A DNA stretch of 64,000 nucleotides, from NCBI GenBank assembly GCA_021030915.1, contig JAGEMR010000086.1:62001-126000 (forward strand). Reading direction: 5' to 3'. The position numbers and the translations under genes are program-made. Below, one piece after another: positions 9,878 to 21,382 of the stretch (position 1 is the first letter of the stretch; each line of letters opens with the position of its first letter). The notes under the pieces were generated by a model. The model had not been told where the DNA came from. It saw only the letters and a program-made list of their open reading frames with translations, and made no database searches. Source of the stretch: Astrothelium macrocarpum. Taxonomy: Eukaryota; Ascomycota; Dothideomycetes; Trypetheliales; Trypetheliaceae.

Positions 9878-10623
9878 CTTGTGTATGGTCGGGGGTGTTT
9901 CGAGAGAAGAAAGGGATGGGAAGAGCGATAAAGCGCACGAAATGTACTGTATAGCTCACTAAACAACGTCAGCCCATAGATACTGCCTTTTTCGAGCGAT
10001 GCTTTGCAGGCACTATGTTCAACAGATTGAACGACATACAATGTTTGTTCGAGCTATTAGCGATGTTATCCGGAGCCTGTGAATACGAGGAAGGCGTTCT
10101 CTCGCCACCCACCTGGGTCCGGGCGTGATGCGGTTCAGCAAGGATGGTCAGGAAACATTGGAAGGATCTTCACAAAAGCGAGCAGCAAAAATTACAACAA
10201 TGAAACGATGACTGTGCCATTGTCAACAATCAGTAGTATGAAGCCTCTTTCTGACCATTCGAAAGAGAAGCGGGTCGAGATTAGCGGGACGTGGTTCTCA
10301 GGGGGCGCGTCAGCGATAGTGGCGGACGACGCGTTTTCCACAGGGGGAGACGCGTTGTAAACCTCAACTTGGGAACTTCGTAAAAATATCATGTTTATGA
10401 ACATTGCCTCCAGCCTTCTAAACATTTACAGTGTCAATAAAGACTAATCACATTTGTTTCGCATAGCCTTGGTGGCGTTCTCGTAAAGCAGGTAGATTTG
10501 TACATTTTGTGCTGGGGATTTGGGGCCCGTTTTTGCCGTTCGGGGGAAACTGTTCTCGTCCAGGTATTAATTAGGTTTTGGTACCGAATGTCTTTTCTGA
10601 TCTTATTCAATTGAACTTTCTTT

Positions 10624-10625
<2 letters not shown>

Positions 10626-10663
<38 letters not shown>
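10626..10663. repeat. Poly-T run of 38 nt
   Basis: An uninterrupted run of 38 T residues. Read on the minus strand it is a poly-A tail-like tract, which could mark the 3' end of a retroposed insertion, but no body is recognisable upstream or downstream. Confidence 0.9.
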
Positions 10664-10664
<1 letters not shown>

Positions 10665-10828
10665 GTGTGAATTAGATCACAAGCTTAAACACAATCAAGA
10701 TAGATGGTAAGAAGAAATTTATAAAATGTAATTTTTTCACGGTTTAGATATATCTGGAATATTAAAAGAGAAGCTCAAAATCCCTGGAGAATTTTGTTTT
10801 GTGGATTATCTCATTCTTTATGCGTTCT

Positions 10829-11005
10829 CTGATCTTACGCTCAAATTAACCCTGCACATTTTCTGATCTTACACACTCTTTAGTCCTACACACTCTCTGG
10901 TCCTACGCGCTCTCTGGTCCTACCCACGCACTCTCTGATCCTACACACCCTCTATCTTACGCTCAACTTGGATCTACGCACTTTCTGATCCCACACACTC
11001 TCTCC
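10829..11005. repeat. Degenerate minisatellite, about 17-bp unit
   Basis: Repeated variants of a unit like 'cactctctggtcctac' occur at least eight times with substitutions and small indels (gat/ggt/agt and ctt/cct variants). No open frame runs through it, so it is unlikely to code. Confidence 0.75.
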
Positions 11006-11701
11006 TCAATCTGCCAGTATAGCCGGTATGCGCTCTTCTACTATCGCCATCTCCAACTAATACTCTCAGTGGTTACCTCAAGAATCCTTAACTTGTTCAT
11101 CTAGAAGAGGCGAAAGAGCTCAGATACATTGCTCTTCATTGGCCTAGGATGTCTCTGATTCAGATCGCAAAATACCGACCACGGCAGATGCCTGGCAGGA
11201 TGGGCTGACTATGCGCGTTCTGCATTACAAGCACACAAGCTTTCCTTTGGCGGCGGCGTAGGTCATCTCTTCCGCTCTCAAGTCGCTGCAGCCTAGCGTT
11301 GGTGCAGATTTGTGGCACAGCGAGGAGCAGGGTACGTATCCTAGTTGATGGTCAATGCCCAACTTGCAGGTAAGGCAGCTGTGCGGGAAGGAGCACGGGA
11401 GGCACGGGGGTATTGCGGAGCGCTAGTATGCCATTGACTGCATGCATACTAGGAGCGTATTGGTAGTGAGTCCCAGCTACAGCATGCACGCTTGACCGAC
11501 TGGGAGAGCTCCGGAACGAGCTGAAAGCAGCTCCTAGATGAAACTTGGAGTCGCTGTTCGGAACGGCGGATCCGTCCTTACGCACCTCCTCATCACTCTG
11601 CATAGGTATGCAAGGCAAAAGGCTGAGATGACAACGAAGTAGGTTTGCGTGCTGGCGGGCTACTTTTTGTTATCCCTCCCACCAGCGAACATCCGCCACC
11701 A

Positions 11702-13390
11702 ATGGCTGCTGCTTTGCAATCAATCCTTCTAACCTCCTTCATCTTGTTGCTCTTCTGGGCAAAGTCGAGGTTCCGCACTCACAGGGAACGCAAGGCTTTG
11801 CTTCAGAAGTATCATTGCCGCGATCCAGCTCGCTATCATCACAGAGAGATCTTTCTGGGTTTGGACTTATTTTTTGAAATTTCCAAAGCTTTTAAAGCAG
11901 GTCGATTTCTGAAGTGGAGCGTTGAACACTACAAGAAGCATGGAAAAACTTTCAGAGCTAGCTACATGGGAAATTCTTATATCAAAACAATTCAACCAGA
12001 AAATCTCAAGACCATATTCGCTACCAGCTTTGACAATTTTGGTCTCGGACCTCTGAGGTTCGACGTCTGCAAGCCACTGTTCGGCAATGGTGTTCTGGTG
12101 GTTGATGGAGCCGCTTGGCGACATTCTCGGGACCTTATGAGGCCAGCCTTCAGTGGAGAACAAGCTGCCAATCTTGATTCCCTTCAGGGACATGTATCTA
12201 CACTACTTGAAGAAATTCCAAATGACAGCTCCACAGTTGATGTTGCACCTCTGTTGAAACGCACGGTGCGAGCCCACTATCTTACGAGGAGTCCGAGATC
12301 TTCGCTAATAATCCCGGATTTTGAGTACATCGACTGAATTCATCTTCGGAGAAACGCTCAGATCGTCTCTACCAGTACTGGAAAGCAATACGGACCAAGA
12401 AGTAACAAGTGAGAGCAACGCGGACAAATTTCTGAACTCATTTCGGACTGCGATGAGAGGCATTGGGATTCGGACAATGCTAGGCAGATTCTACTGGCTC
12501 TATCGCAAGAAAGAATGGCACAAAGCATGCAAGGCAGTCCATACATTCTGCGCAACGCACCTCGATCGGGTTCTCCACGAAAAGCGCAGACTTAACCAAG
12601 ACATGAAAGACGGATCAAACGGGTATACGCCTCTAAGAAAGGAGACACTCCTTGAAGAAATGGCAAAATACACAGACGACCCCGCTGAACTCCGCTACCA
12701 GATCATCAACGTCTTCATCCCAGCTCACGACTCCGTCGCCATCCTCATAAGCAACGTCTTCTTTCTCATGGCACGCCATCCGGATGTATGGCAGACTATC
12801 CGACAAGAGGTATCGGATAAAATAAAAGACCAGCCCATCACGTACGAGCTCCTCAAATCCATGAAATACATCGAGTGGGTCCAGAAAGAAAGTAAGTCTC
12901 TTCCATCTCCACACCTCCAACGCTCAAGTTAAGCGTCAATTGACGTTCTCTCACCCCAGCATTCCGACTCTACCCCGTCACAACCATCAATCAGCGCATC
13001 GCCCTCGTCGACACCATCCTCCCTGTTGGCGGCGGCCCAGACTTGCGCTCTCCCATCCTCGTAAAAAAGGGCGAGATCGTGGAGACGAACAAAGCAGTCA
13101 TGGAGCGGGACCCGGATCTGTGGGGCTCGGACGCCGGCGAATTCCGACCAGAGCGCTGGAGAACTGCCCGACCGACATGGGAGTTCGTTCCGTTTAGCGG
13201 CGGTCCGAGGATTTGTCCGGCGCTGCAGCAGGTCTATGTTCAGGGTGCGTATGTGATTGCAAGGTTCGCGCAGGAATTCGTCCGCATTGAGAATCGCGAC
13301 GAGGTTTTTGAATGGTGCGAGGAGATGCAGCTGGCTTTCCAGAGTCGAAATGGTGTGAAAGTGGCTCTGGTTCGTGATGATAGCCGCTGA
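11702..13390 (+). CDS. CYP52-like cytochrome P450 (intron 1 doubtful)
   Basis: Membrane-anchored P450: N-terminal hydrophobic helix (SILLTSFILLLFWA), C-helix W..SRDLMRPAF, the CYP52-type STEFIFGE motif, I-helix region FIPAHDSVAIL, ExxR as ETFR (spanning intron 2), FRPERW, and the haem loop FSGGPRICPAL. The CYP52 clan hydroxylates alkanes and fatty acids, a possible role here. Intron 2 (12892-12959) is canonical and restores frame. Intron 1 is not: canonical GT-AG borders 12266-12325 remove 60 nt and lead into TGA, while the following coding frame needs a length of 3n+1. A GC-AG donor at 12268 would fit, or a base is lost. The I-helix lacks the usual AGxDTT, and the residues after the haem Cys are PA instead of xG, so activity is uncertain. 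ATG 11702 is the first ATG in frame. Confidence 0.75.
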
Positions 13391-14161
13391 TACCTCTGGA
13401 CAACCTCAGTTCTCGTCATTGACAGCTTGATGACAGTATGCCGCCACTGGAGCCTGATGAAGGTCGGGTCTTGTGCCCCCGAATTAGCATGCATGGTGAC
13501 CCAGCTATTACGGCATAGTTTAGGTAGAATAAATAGTAGCCTCGAAGATTTGGGCGTTGGAACGAAAAATGGATTGCGGAGTGGTAGAAGAGAAGCTTGA
13601 AAAGCAAGCGTCGGATATCGGATAAAAGGGACTAGTGAGATGTTTGGGGAACCTACTACATTCCTATTGTGAGATTCAAGTCGTATACCAGAAGTGAAAG
13701 CTGTCCTAGTCATCCCTGCCTTTCTCGCCTGAAAGTTAGCAAATGACAGATCCAGATAGAAGCTTATAGTGCTGTATGCACTTACTGCATCCTTGTCATA
13801 AGTCTGCATGTCCTTGCCTATATGTCGCTTGTTTTCGTTCTGCTTCTGAAGCTATGGGACTATAAATTGACTAATCTAGTCTAATAGAAGCAGTCACACA
13901 ACTTAAAGGAAGCAAGGCGTAATCCTGCAGAGATTCATGCCACGAGAGCACAAATATTCTTTCATTCGTGTAGCAACCGCAAACATCAAATAACCATAGA
14001 AACAAAAAGCCGACATTACCTCTACATAGTTCTAGAATAGTCCAAATAACCAGTATGCCTTTGACAAGAAGCCAGCTTTTCTTGTGCTTTACTTGGCATA
14101 TCCCAATACACCCAACCCTTCAACCAAGGAACGATTATTTAGCCAACGACTAGAGTCTCAA
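13391..14161. other. Intergenic, convergent 3' ends
   Basis: Lies between the convergent P450 and secreted-protein genes. No coding or RNA feature seen. Confidence 0.5.
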
Positions 14162-15050
14162 TTATGAGCCTGCTTTGACAGGTGTCAAATTAACTGGACG
14201 CGGCATTTTGGTTTCGGGTGAAGTAACCAGCTTGCACACCTTCACAGAAGAATCATCATTTTTATCGTGCAAGTCAACAACCCCACATAGATGATTGTTG
14301 TTGCCGGAGCCTTGGGTAGTAGTCACGATCACACGCGCTCGACCGGCCCATTTGCCATTGTAGAAGCCATGTGCGTGAGTGATTGGGAACGAATATAACT
14401 GATTACTGGCAGCGCGACAGGCGCTGTCCGTGGCTGGCGAAAAGGCCTTTCGAAGAGCGCTGATTGAGTTGTCTTGGTCGGAAATAAGGCGAGGCTCGAA
14501 AACTTTGTGCTTATCTGCGGTGCTGGCGACATATCGCTGGGTGCTGACAAGATAGGTGGCAGCCATGAAAGCGTTCTCAACCTGCTTATGGCTGTAAAGT
14601 CCAAAAGGTAGCTCATCATGAGTGAGATTTGCATGGTGGAAATGCTCGCGGTGATGATGTTTGTCATGATGAGACATGTTGTGATGAGTGTCAGAATCTA
14701 TAAGTCATTAGCCTGATACAAGTAGTAATTTTGTTATTAAACGTACGGCAATCATAGGTTCCCACAGCATTCGAAGATGTAAATTTTGATGTCCACTCAG
14801 CAAAATGACGTGTTTCCACCGCCTCCTTGGATTGCTGAGATCCTATGCCGCTTGGCTTGTCAAGAGATGCTTCATCACCGAGTAAGGCACTCTCTGGCAA
14901 TATGGTGAAATTGCTTGGTAGTTTGGCAAAGTGAACAGGGATAGATGAGGTGCCAGCATCAGTGGATCGACTATTACCGTTTGGATTACCAGGCAGAGCA
15001 GAAATTGGAGTCACGGCCAGCGTGACGAGGAAAAGAAGTACTTGCAGCAT
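14162..15050 (-). CDS. Secreted His-rich protein, possible RNase-T1-like fold
   Basis: Two exons (14747-15050 and 14162-14697) joined by a 49-nt intron with a GTACGT donor, GCTAAT branch and TATAG acceptor; frame is preserved, giving 279 residues. The start ATG at 15050 opens a signal peptide (MLQVLLFLVTLAVTPISA, then LPG). A Ser/Pro-rich spacer follows, then a YDC motif and a stretch with more than ten His residues in about 25 (DTHHNMSHHDKHHHREHFHH), then a globular C-terminal half. The segment YSFPITHAHGFYNG..GRARVIVTT, with Cys at both ends of the domain, recalls secreted guanyl-ribonuclease-like and RNase-like effector folds. That is only a resemblance; catalytic His/Glu/Arg positions were not confirmed. 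Likely extracellular. Confidence 0.7.
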
Positions 15051-16131
15051 CGTGTTTGGAATTAAAAAAAAAAATATTAGAAAACTAGGGAGCGTGAATG
15101 TTGAGTGATGCAAGATGAAGGGAAAAGAAAAATGATATTACTTAAAAGTGCCTATGGAGTACCGATCTACTCAGAACAACATTACATTTAGGTAGCTCCA
15201 TTGTCCCAAGATGCCTTCGATAGGAGCTGGCTAGGGACCGTGACGTTAGTAAGGCCGCCTCGATGTTCCTAGTCATTGTTGTGAAGACGTTCATTACGCG
15301 TCAATTGAACATGGGAGTTGAGGCACTGTGCTGAGTTCCGGTGGAAGACTGCACATCTTGGATGAAAATTTTCCGATGTGAGCAGATATGGCCAAATGGA
15401 CGAATCAGAGAGAACTACAGAAAAGGACAAGCAAGCCACATTGCAGAATACGAACTTCTGTCAACTTCATTGCCGCAACAGTGGCACAGTGAGAATAGGC
15501 TGAGTTGGACCGAAGGTGGCCTCACAGTATGACTCATTAAGAAATCGTACTTTGTGCCGCAATCGCCTTGCTGAATCGAGTTTCCTATGATTTGGATTAC
15601 TTGAGAGAGGAGAGATGACAGATCGGAGTTGGCTCGGGAGATTACAAACGCTGCCCTTAGTTTACGCCAGTCATCCATTCATCTCGCTTCCTTCTATACG
15701 CTAACTCTATGTAAGAAGAGGACCTTGAATGCAACTCCCAAACTCTCGCGCATCTTCGCGTCGGTCTTTACCAAGACCCGAAGTATTGGTCTCAACGCAT
15801 TCTCTAATTGACCAAGTTCTATGTACATGAAATGGTAGCCCGCTTGGTCATTGTTTGATCAGATGTGGACGCGGAGAAATCGTCCCAAACTTACTGTAGT
15901 ATAACTGAGAAGGGCCAAAAAGAGATGTACGGTAGATGCATATTAGACGGATTCCTATACATATAAGAGCAATTCAAGTCGCACAGAAATCAAATGGCTC
16001 TGCATCAAGTTCTTTCCAAGATTATTCTCAGCCTTTAAGCTCGCAAAGACTGAACATCAACCTACCCCTTAAGGCACAACATTTTCAACGGAATTTTATT
16101 ATAGACTCGACACTACAACTCTTCATACAAG
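15051..16131. other. Divergent intergenic region
   Basis: Upstream region shared by the secreted protein (minus) and the MDR reductase (plus). It contains only short unconvincing frames and an A run near 15063-15073. Confidence 0.5.
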
Positions 16132-17309
16132 ATGAAGAGCACACTCGTCTACTACGACCCCGACTTCAAAGTCACCATTGAAGACATTCCCATCCCGTAA
16201 GTCCAACTCTATCCCACCCCTACCAACCCCATTGACATACTAACCGACCCATCTCAAGCAAATACGGCCCGAACGAAGTCCTCATCAAAGTCGTCTGCGC
16301 TGGCTCCAACCCCAAAGACTACAAACACCCCAAGCCAGACCGATACAACGTCAAAATCAACCAAGGCGACGACGCCAGCGGCATCGTCTCCGCCGTCGGC
16401 GCCGCAGTCCACACCTTCCGCCCCGGCGACCGCGTCGCAGGCTTCCACGTCATGATCAGCACGCGCGGCGCGTACGCCGAGTACGCCGTGTGCCCGGCCA
16501 CCACGGTGTTCCACATCCCAGACACCCTGGGCTTCGAGGAGGCCGCGACCATCCCGCTCGCGGCGTACACCGCGGCCATCGGCATCTACCAGCACCTGCA
16601 GCTGCCGCTGCCGTGGGCGCGGCGCGACGTGCATGCGCCCGATGGTGCTGGTGGCGCGAAATGGACGCCGCTGGTGGTGAATGGGGCCGCGTCGGCCACG
16701 GGCGCGTTTGCGGTCAAGTTTGCGCGGATGAATCCGACGATTCGGCCGATTATTGGAACGGCGAGTCCCGGGGCGTCCGCGGAGTATGCGCGCAGTATCG
16801 GATGCGATGTGGTGGTGGACTATCGGCAGGAGATGGAGGTGGTGGCGGAGGAGTTGAGGAGGGCGTTGGGGGGCGCGGAGTGTCATCATGTGTTTGATGC
16901 GTATAATAATAGTGTGAAGCCGGTGCGGTATTTGATGGCGTGTTTGGCGCCTGCGCCGGCTGGTTCGGGGGTGACGAATAGGTTCACGGGGACTTTGCCG
17001 GTGAGTGGGAAGAGTCCGTATCCGGATATCGAGAAGATCGAGGCGACGCTTCGGGAGGCGGATTGCTGGGCTGAGCAGATTTGGGTGGGAGATGTGCATG
17101 AAGATAAGATTGAGGGGGCGAAGTTTTTTGGTGCGATTGCTTCGAAGATCATGGAGATTGGGTTGGCAGAAGGAACATTCAGTGGACATCCATATGAAAT
17201 CATCCCAAATGGATTGGAAGGTGTGTATGAAGGTTTGGTGAAGTTGAGGGATCGTAAGGGAGGAAATGCTAAGCTGGTCTATCGGATTGCAGAAACACCG
17301 GGGCTGTAA
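16132..17309 (+). CDS. MDR-family zinc-type alcohol dehydrogenase / enoyl reductase-like
   Basis: Exon 1 (16132-16196) and exon 2 (16259-17309) are joined by a 62-nt intron with a GTAAGT donor and ACTAAC branch, giving 371 residues. The N-terminal GroES-like part has GPNEVLIKV..AGSNPKDYKHP and GDDASGIVSAVG; the cofactor part has the VNGAASATGAFAVKFAR nucleotide-binding turn and HVFDAY. The pattern fits the ToxD/trans-enoyl-reductase-like branch of medium-chain NADPH oxidoreductases. The catalytic zinc ligands of classical alcohol dehydrogenases are not evident. The substrate is unknown. No polyketide synthase is present nearby. Codon use is extremely GC-rich from 16260 to 17110 and flips from C-ending to G-ending codons near 16640. 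Confidence 0.85.
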
Positions 17310-17489
17310 TGACAACGCCTAAAAAAGTATGAAGTGTATAGATGATCACAACGTAAGATTCTGTCTTTGATGAATATCTCTTGCAATTCTTCACAATGGT
17401 TGGATGAAAACGACCCGCTGAAAGTGCTATAAAGTTTACTGAATACAATCTTGCTCGATTTTGTACAACTTGACTTGTCTCACGGCCCA

Positions 17490-19241
17490 TCAATCGTCGT
17501 CCTCGTCCACTCTTGCCTTCTTCGCTCTCCTGTCATCCTCCTCTCGATCGTGAACACCAAATCTCTTCGACCCCTTTCCCCCACCACCCGTCACCTCGTT
17601 TATCATCCCATTGAGATTAAACGGATCATCCCCTCCTGAATCCTTCTCAAACATCACCGGTCCACTCCTCGCATCCTGCTCGCTGGCCCCTTTGAAGCCT
17701 TCCTTTGCCCTCCCCAACACTTCAAACCTCGAACCCTTCTGAATCTTCTCCATCGTCTCCCCTGCATCCTCTCCACCAGCCTCATCATCGTCCGCATTTG
17801 CCGACGGGCGATAAATGCTGTTAATAGCATCCTGCACCGCAAACAGTGGCTTATCATACGGCTGGTCCTCGTTGAACCCAGCCGCCAACCCGCTCGTCTG
17901 GTTAAATAGCCGCGCATCGTACATCGTCTCGCGGCTCTGTGTCGGTTTCGCCAAGCCTAATGCCACCTTTTCCGAGATATCACGGTTCTGCTCGCGCGCC
18001 AGCACTTGCAGTTTGCGCTCGGTCCCCATACGCGACTGCCGTAGCTGCCGCTCGTTTTCGCGGCGACGCTCTCGTCGCGCTTCTTCGCGTGCACGGGCGC
18101 CGCCGTCTTCCGAAGAAGCGGGAGAGGCAGAGCGAGAGTACGAGGCTGAGGAGCCGCGGCTGGAACGGTCGGGCGAGTTTTCGGCGTACCGGCGTTTGTC
18201 TTCACGGGCTTGTTGGGCGAGCATGCGGAGATTGTCTTCCTTGGCGAGCTTTTCCTTTTCGGCGAGGCGCTGTTGCATTTGTGCGCGTTGGCGGACTTCT
18301 TCGCGGGCGTGACGGTCAGCGGTGAGGAGGGCTTCTGAGAACTGGGCGAATTTGTCATTGATGGTAATGTCGGAGAGCCCGCGGCCGTCGGAGGCCAGTC
18401 GCTTGTCAAGGGGAACAGTAAATCCTTTGGGGTTCTTCCAGTTTGAAATTGATGGCGGAATGCGCCATAGTGCTTGCTCTTCCGCTGTGACTTTGCGGGG
18501 AGGTGAGTGTAGGACTGGTGGAGGGGGAGAGGGTGGCCCTCGTGGAATCTTTTTGTGTTTAAACTTGGGCGGCTCCATAGGATCCTGCTGCCTTCCTACA
18601 ATCTTGACGATGCGCTCTTGCTTTGGTGCAGTATCACCCATTTGATTGGTTGGTGTATATCGGACGTATGTCGGCTCATCTCGTTTCGTGCCTTTTACGG
18701 CTTTGGGATTCTGTGATTTTATCGCGCCAGATACTAGAGCGGCGAGAGCATCCTCAGTCTTCTTTTTCGTTAAAGCAACCTCGTCTTCAGATGGTCTTGA
18801 AAGGTCTAGTTCCCCTGCATCTGCGCGTTGCCGCAGCGGTATAAGATCCTTAAATGAAGTTTGGACAATTTTGTTCTCGCCATGTCCTCGTCTAGCGATG
18901 GCTCCATAGTCTACTCTTCCTTCGCCATCCACTTTGAGAGCAACGGCATTTGATTTGGAAGCGGCACCACCTTTCCTACCCATGTCGAGCGGATACTGCG
19001 CAACGGGCACTTCTGGAAAAGCGCCTCCATCGCCAAAATCTTCTGGAGCACGTGGTCGCCAGGTTACACGTTGCCCGTACGGAGGAGGACCAGAGCGCTT
19101 CAAAACAATCTGGCTCGCTTCAGCAGAGGTGCTGCCAATGACCCGCGGCCCTCGAGTCTGCGCATGTGCGGGTAGATCTTCCTCGTCTCCAGTGTATTTT
19201 GGCTTCGGTAATGCCTTGGAAAGTGACGCAACGGTTGCCAT
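17490..19241 (-). CDS. prp45: Pre-mRNA-processing protein 45 (SNW/SKIP family)
   Basis: A 583-residue single-exon protein. The central SNW domain is unmistakable: PPYGQRVTWRPR near the start, QYPLDMGRK, a Tyr-rich VRYTP segment, QDPMEPPKFKHKKIPRGPPSPP, then SNWKNPKGFTVPLDKRLASDGRGL and INDKFAQFSEAL. A charged coiled-coil Arg/Glu region follows, with MYDARLFNQTSGLAAGF and DEPYD-type motifs at the C-terminus. SNW proteins are core parts of the activated spliceosome (NTC-associated). The ATG at 19241 begins MATVASLSKALP. Its upstream region is shared with the plus-strand gene at 19604 and contains TCACGTGA. It also carries a C-rich to G-rich composition switch near 18090. Confidence 0.95.
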   Translation of the reverse strand: MATVASLSKALPKPKYTGDEEDLPAHAQTRGPRVIGSTSAEASQIVLKRSGPPPYGQRVTWRPRAPEDFGDGGAFPEVPVAQYPLDMGRKGGAASKSNAVALKVDGEGRVDYGAIARRGHGENKIVQTSFKDLIPLRQRADAGELDLSRPSEDEVALTKKKTEDALAALVSGAIKSQNPKAVKGTKRDEPTYVRYTPTNQMGDTAPKQERIVKIVGRQQDPMEPPKFKHKKIPRGPPSPPPPVLHSPPRKVTAEEQALWRIPPSISNWKNPKGFTVPLDKRLASDGRGLSDITINDKFAQFSEALLTADRHAREEVRQRAQMQQRLAEKEKLAKEDNLRMLAQQAREDKRRYAENSPDRSSRGSSASYSRSASPASSEDGGARAREEARRERRRENERQLRQSRMGTERKLQVLAREQNRDISEKVALGLAKPTQSRETMYDARLFNQTSGLAAGFNEDQPYDKPLFAVQDAINSIYRPSANADDDEAGGEDAGETMEKIQKGSRFEVLGRAKEGFKGASEQDARSGPVMFEKDSGGDDPFNLNGMINEVTGGGGKGSKRFGVHDREEDDRRAKKARVDEDDD

Positions 19242-19603
19242 CTTGGGCGTGTCGATATGGAAAAAAGAAAATCGTAGTGGTAAGGAGATGAAGAAGGTTG
19301 AGCGGAGGAGACGGGCAGAATCTCACGATGATGGACGCTCGGCGCGCGCTAGAAACAAATTCTCACGTGATATTGAATGAACTTTCAAAAGAATTAAAGC
19401 ATTGAACCATTCACTTAAAATTGGTACCCATGATCATACCATTGATTCTAACTGAGCGCCTCTCCAGCATAAGTCGCCAGTGAATAAGACGTATTATCGT
19501 CTACATTATTTCTTATAGCAACTCTTCTTAGCTATAGTCTTAATCAACACTCCCTCTCAAGAATCCGTCGCTGAAGAGGACCAGCTACTGGCCGGCCACA
19601 TTG
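19242..19603. other. Divergent promoter region
   Basis: A 362-bp spacer between prp45 (minus) and the predicted mitochondrial-protein gene (plus); a short bidirectional promoter. It contains one perfect TCACGTGA. Confidence 0.6.
19363..19370. promoter_or_regulatory. TCACGTGA E-box-type palindrome
   Basis: An 8-bp perfect palindrome 122 bp upstream of the prp45 start and 234 bp upstream of the divergent gene. CACGTG cores are bound by fungal bHLH factors such as Cbf1. The site is seen; binding is inferred. Confidence 0.4.
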
Positions 19604-20853
19604 ATGGCCTGTAGAAGCTGTGAAGCAGCTCTCAGGTGCAATGGCATGCCATCATCTAACATACTGAAGTTTGCTACTCGGAGAAATTTCAGCAGAAGTG
19701 CTCGACGGTTCAGGAATGGTAATTTTCTTCATTGCAAATACTCAGTTGAGGTGCGGATGCTAACCAACTGCAAGGTGGGTTGCCAGTATTTGGCGAAACA
19801 TCGTCAACTGAACTCGATTCTGTTCTGTCCGACCTCCGGTACCAGATCCTCCTACCAAACGGGTATCTCAACAAAAGCCAGCACAAGCTCGTTTTCCGCG
19901 AAGAGTTTCGATCGCAACTCGAAAATCAGCCTATCAAGGTCACGATAGGCAGCGAGGACATTGAACTTAAACATTTCGATCAATACAACCTCCCCAATAC
20001 TTGGCAGCTTACAAGCCGGGTATTCGAGTTACTGAGTCAAAGCAGGCAGGTTCAAGATTGGTATAATGTAGTGCCAAATCTAATGCATGGCTTTCAAGAC
20101 GTTGGTTTTGGCATGAATCCGGCGAGAATGGAAAAATTGGTACGGATAGCAAATAATGCTGGCATGCAAGAAGTTGTGATGAGATGCCTACAGCAGGTCA
20201 AAGACACAAACCTATCGCTCAAATACTCCGGAGTGAGGTATGAGGTCTTGTGGGGCATGCATTCCCATGCACAGGACTGCGATAAGGAGCCTTGGAGTCC
20301 GAAGGCCACACAAAGAGCTATCAGTTGGATGAAACAGCTTGCAGTTCAGCTAGAAGATCGGCTCCACGGTGGTGGCCACCTCAACAATAAACAGGATCCG
20401 CGAATCAGTCCCGCAGTAATCGGCATGCTGTTAGAGTTGAGCGCTGTTTTGGCATATCGGCGTCCAGATGCACCAGATGCGCGAAACAATGTTCGGACGT
20501 ACGCAGAGCGATTAATGGGTGTTTTACCAATTTGGCTGCAAGATGATTTTGCGGTATGCTTGTCTTATCGTCGTGACAGTGAGATGATCTGGTACAGACA
20601 CGCTAACTTTTATTGAACGCAGGATGCGCCATCTGATGGCCGAAAAATGGCATTCCAAATCATTCTTTGGCAAGCTTTGAATCTCGCTCAGAAAGTCCTG
20701 GGTACAGAAATGCCTCAGGCTGAGGCAGCAACCAAGAAAAAGGAATCTTTAGAGGAGCAAATCCAAAAGAATCTCGAATCGGACATGAGTACAGTCAGAC
20801 CGCAATTTTCCGTCCAACGGATGAAAGACGTATGGCAGAAGAGGCTCCAATAG
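19604..20853 (+). CDS. Predicted mitochondrial protein, function unknown
   Basis: Three exons (19604-19718, 19775-20553, 20623-20853) with in-frame GT-AG introns of 56 and 69 nt, the first with a GCTAAC branch; 374 residues. The N-terminus (FATRRNFSRSARRFRNG) is rich in Arg and Ser and lacks acidic residues, as in mitochondrial presequences. The mature part is largely helical and soluble, with conserved-looking blocks LRYQILLPNGYLN, NTWQLTSRVFELL and QDPRISPAVIGMLLELSA, and a Lys/Glu-rich C-terminus. I do not recognise the family; a mitochondrial translation or RNA role is a guess. It diverges from prp45. Confidence 0.75.
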
Positions 20854-21382
20854 ACATTGAGATGAATGTAAATTATGTATTCTTGGGTTGTATGTTATTG
20901 CATGTCGGAGACATGGAAACCCTGACCTGACTATGTTTCACGCGTGCATCCAATGGCTCATATAAATTATTTCCCAAGGAAAAAAAGAGTACGAAGTGCC
21001 TACGATGTGCTACACTAAGACGTTAGTCATGCGATGTATAGCAATGGGTGTAGACGAGTAAGCAGCAGTAGTTCTTGTTGCACAATTCGATGGCATGACG
21101 ACTGGCTTCGAGGATGGGAATAAGACGTTTATGCGATTAGGGCTGATTATTGCCGTTTTAAAAGGACGAGGGTTCAGAGGCACGATAAGATGATTAGATG
21201 GCAGCACCTTCACATGTCGCTGCTCTTTGCATGTGATTCAGCACTAACAGCCGCTCCCTCATAGCCCAGCTTGTCCCCATTTCTCCGTTGCAAATCAGCC
21301 TTCTCTGACTCTCTGTTGTCTGTCCTCTACCTCCTATACCAATCTTTCTTGAAAGCCTTCGTCTAACTAATAGCTTCCAATC
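20854..21382. other. Intergenic
   Basis: Contains the 3' flank of the mitochondrial-protein gene and the CT-rich leader of the Opi1 homologue (about 21290-21380). No other feature seen. Confidence 0.5.

Larger units (their letters stand above)
9878..11701. other. Intergenic region with low-complexity DNA
   Basis: No convincing coding sequence. It holds the 38-nt T run and the degenerate minisatellite listed separately. The short open frames here (for example 10079-10360) have no recognisable content. Confidence 0.5.

Noticed and set aside
10829..11005. Regular repeats considered as a CRISPR array
   Set aside because: Units are about 17 bp, degenerate and without spacers, in a eukaryotic genome.
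16132..17309. MDR reductase considered as part of a polyketide cluster
   Set aside because: No polyketide synthase, NRPS or tailoring set nearby; neighbours are housekeeping genes.
17815..19380. Plus-strand frames of up to 165 codons opposite prp45
   Set aside because: Low-complexity Ser/Arg/Ala antisense shadows of the SNW protein.
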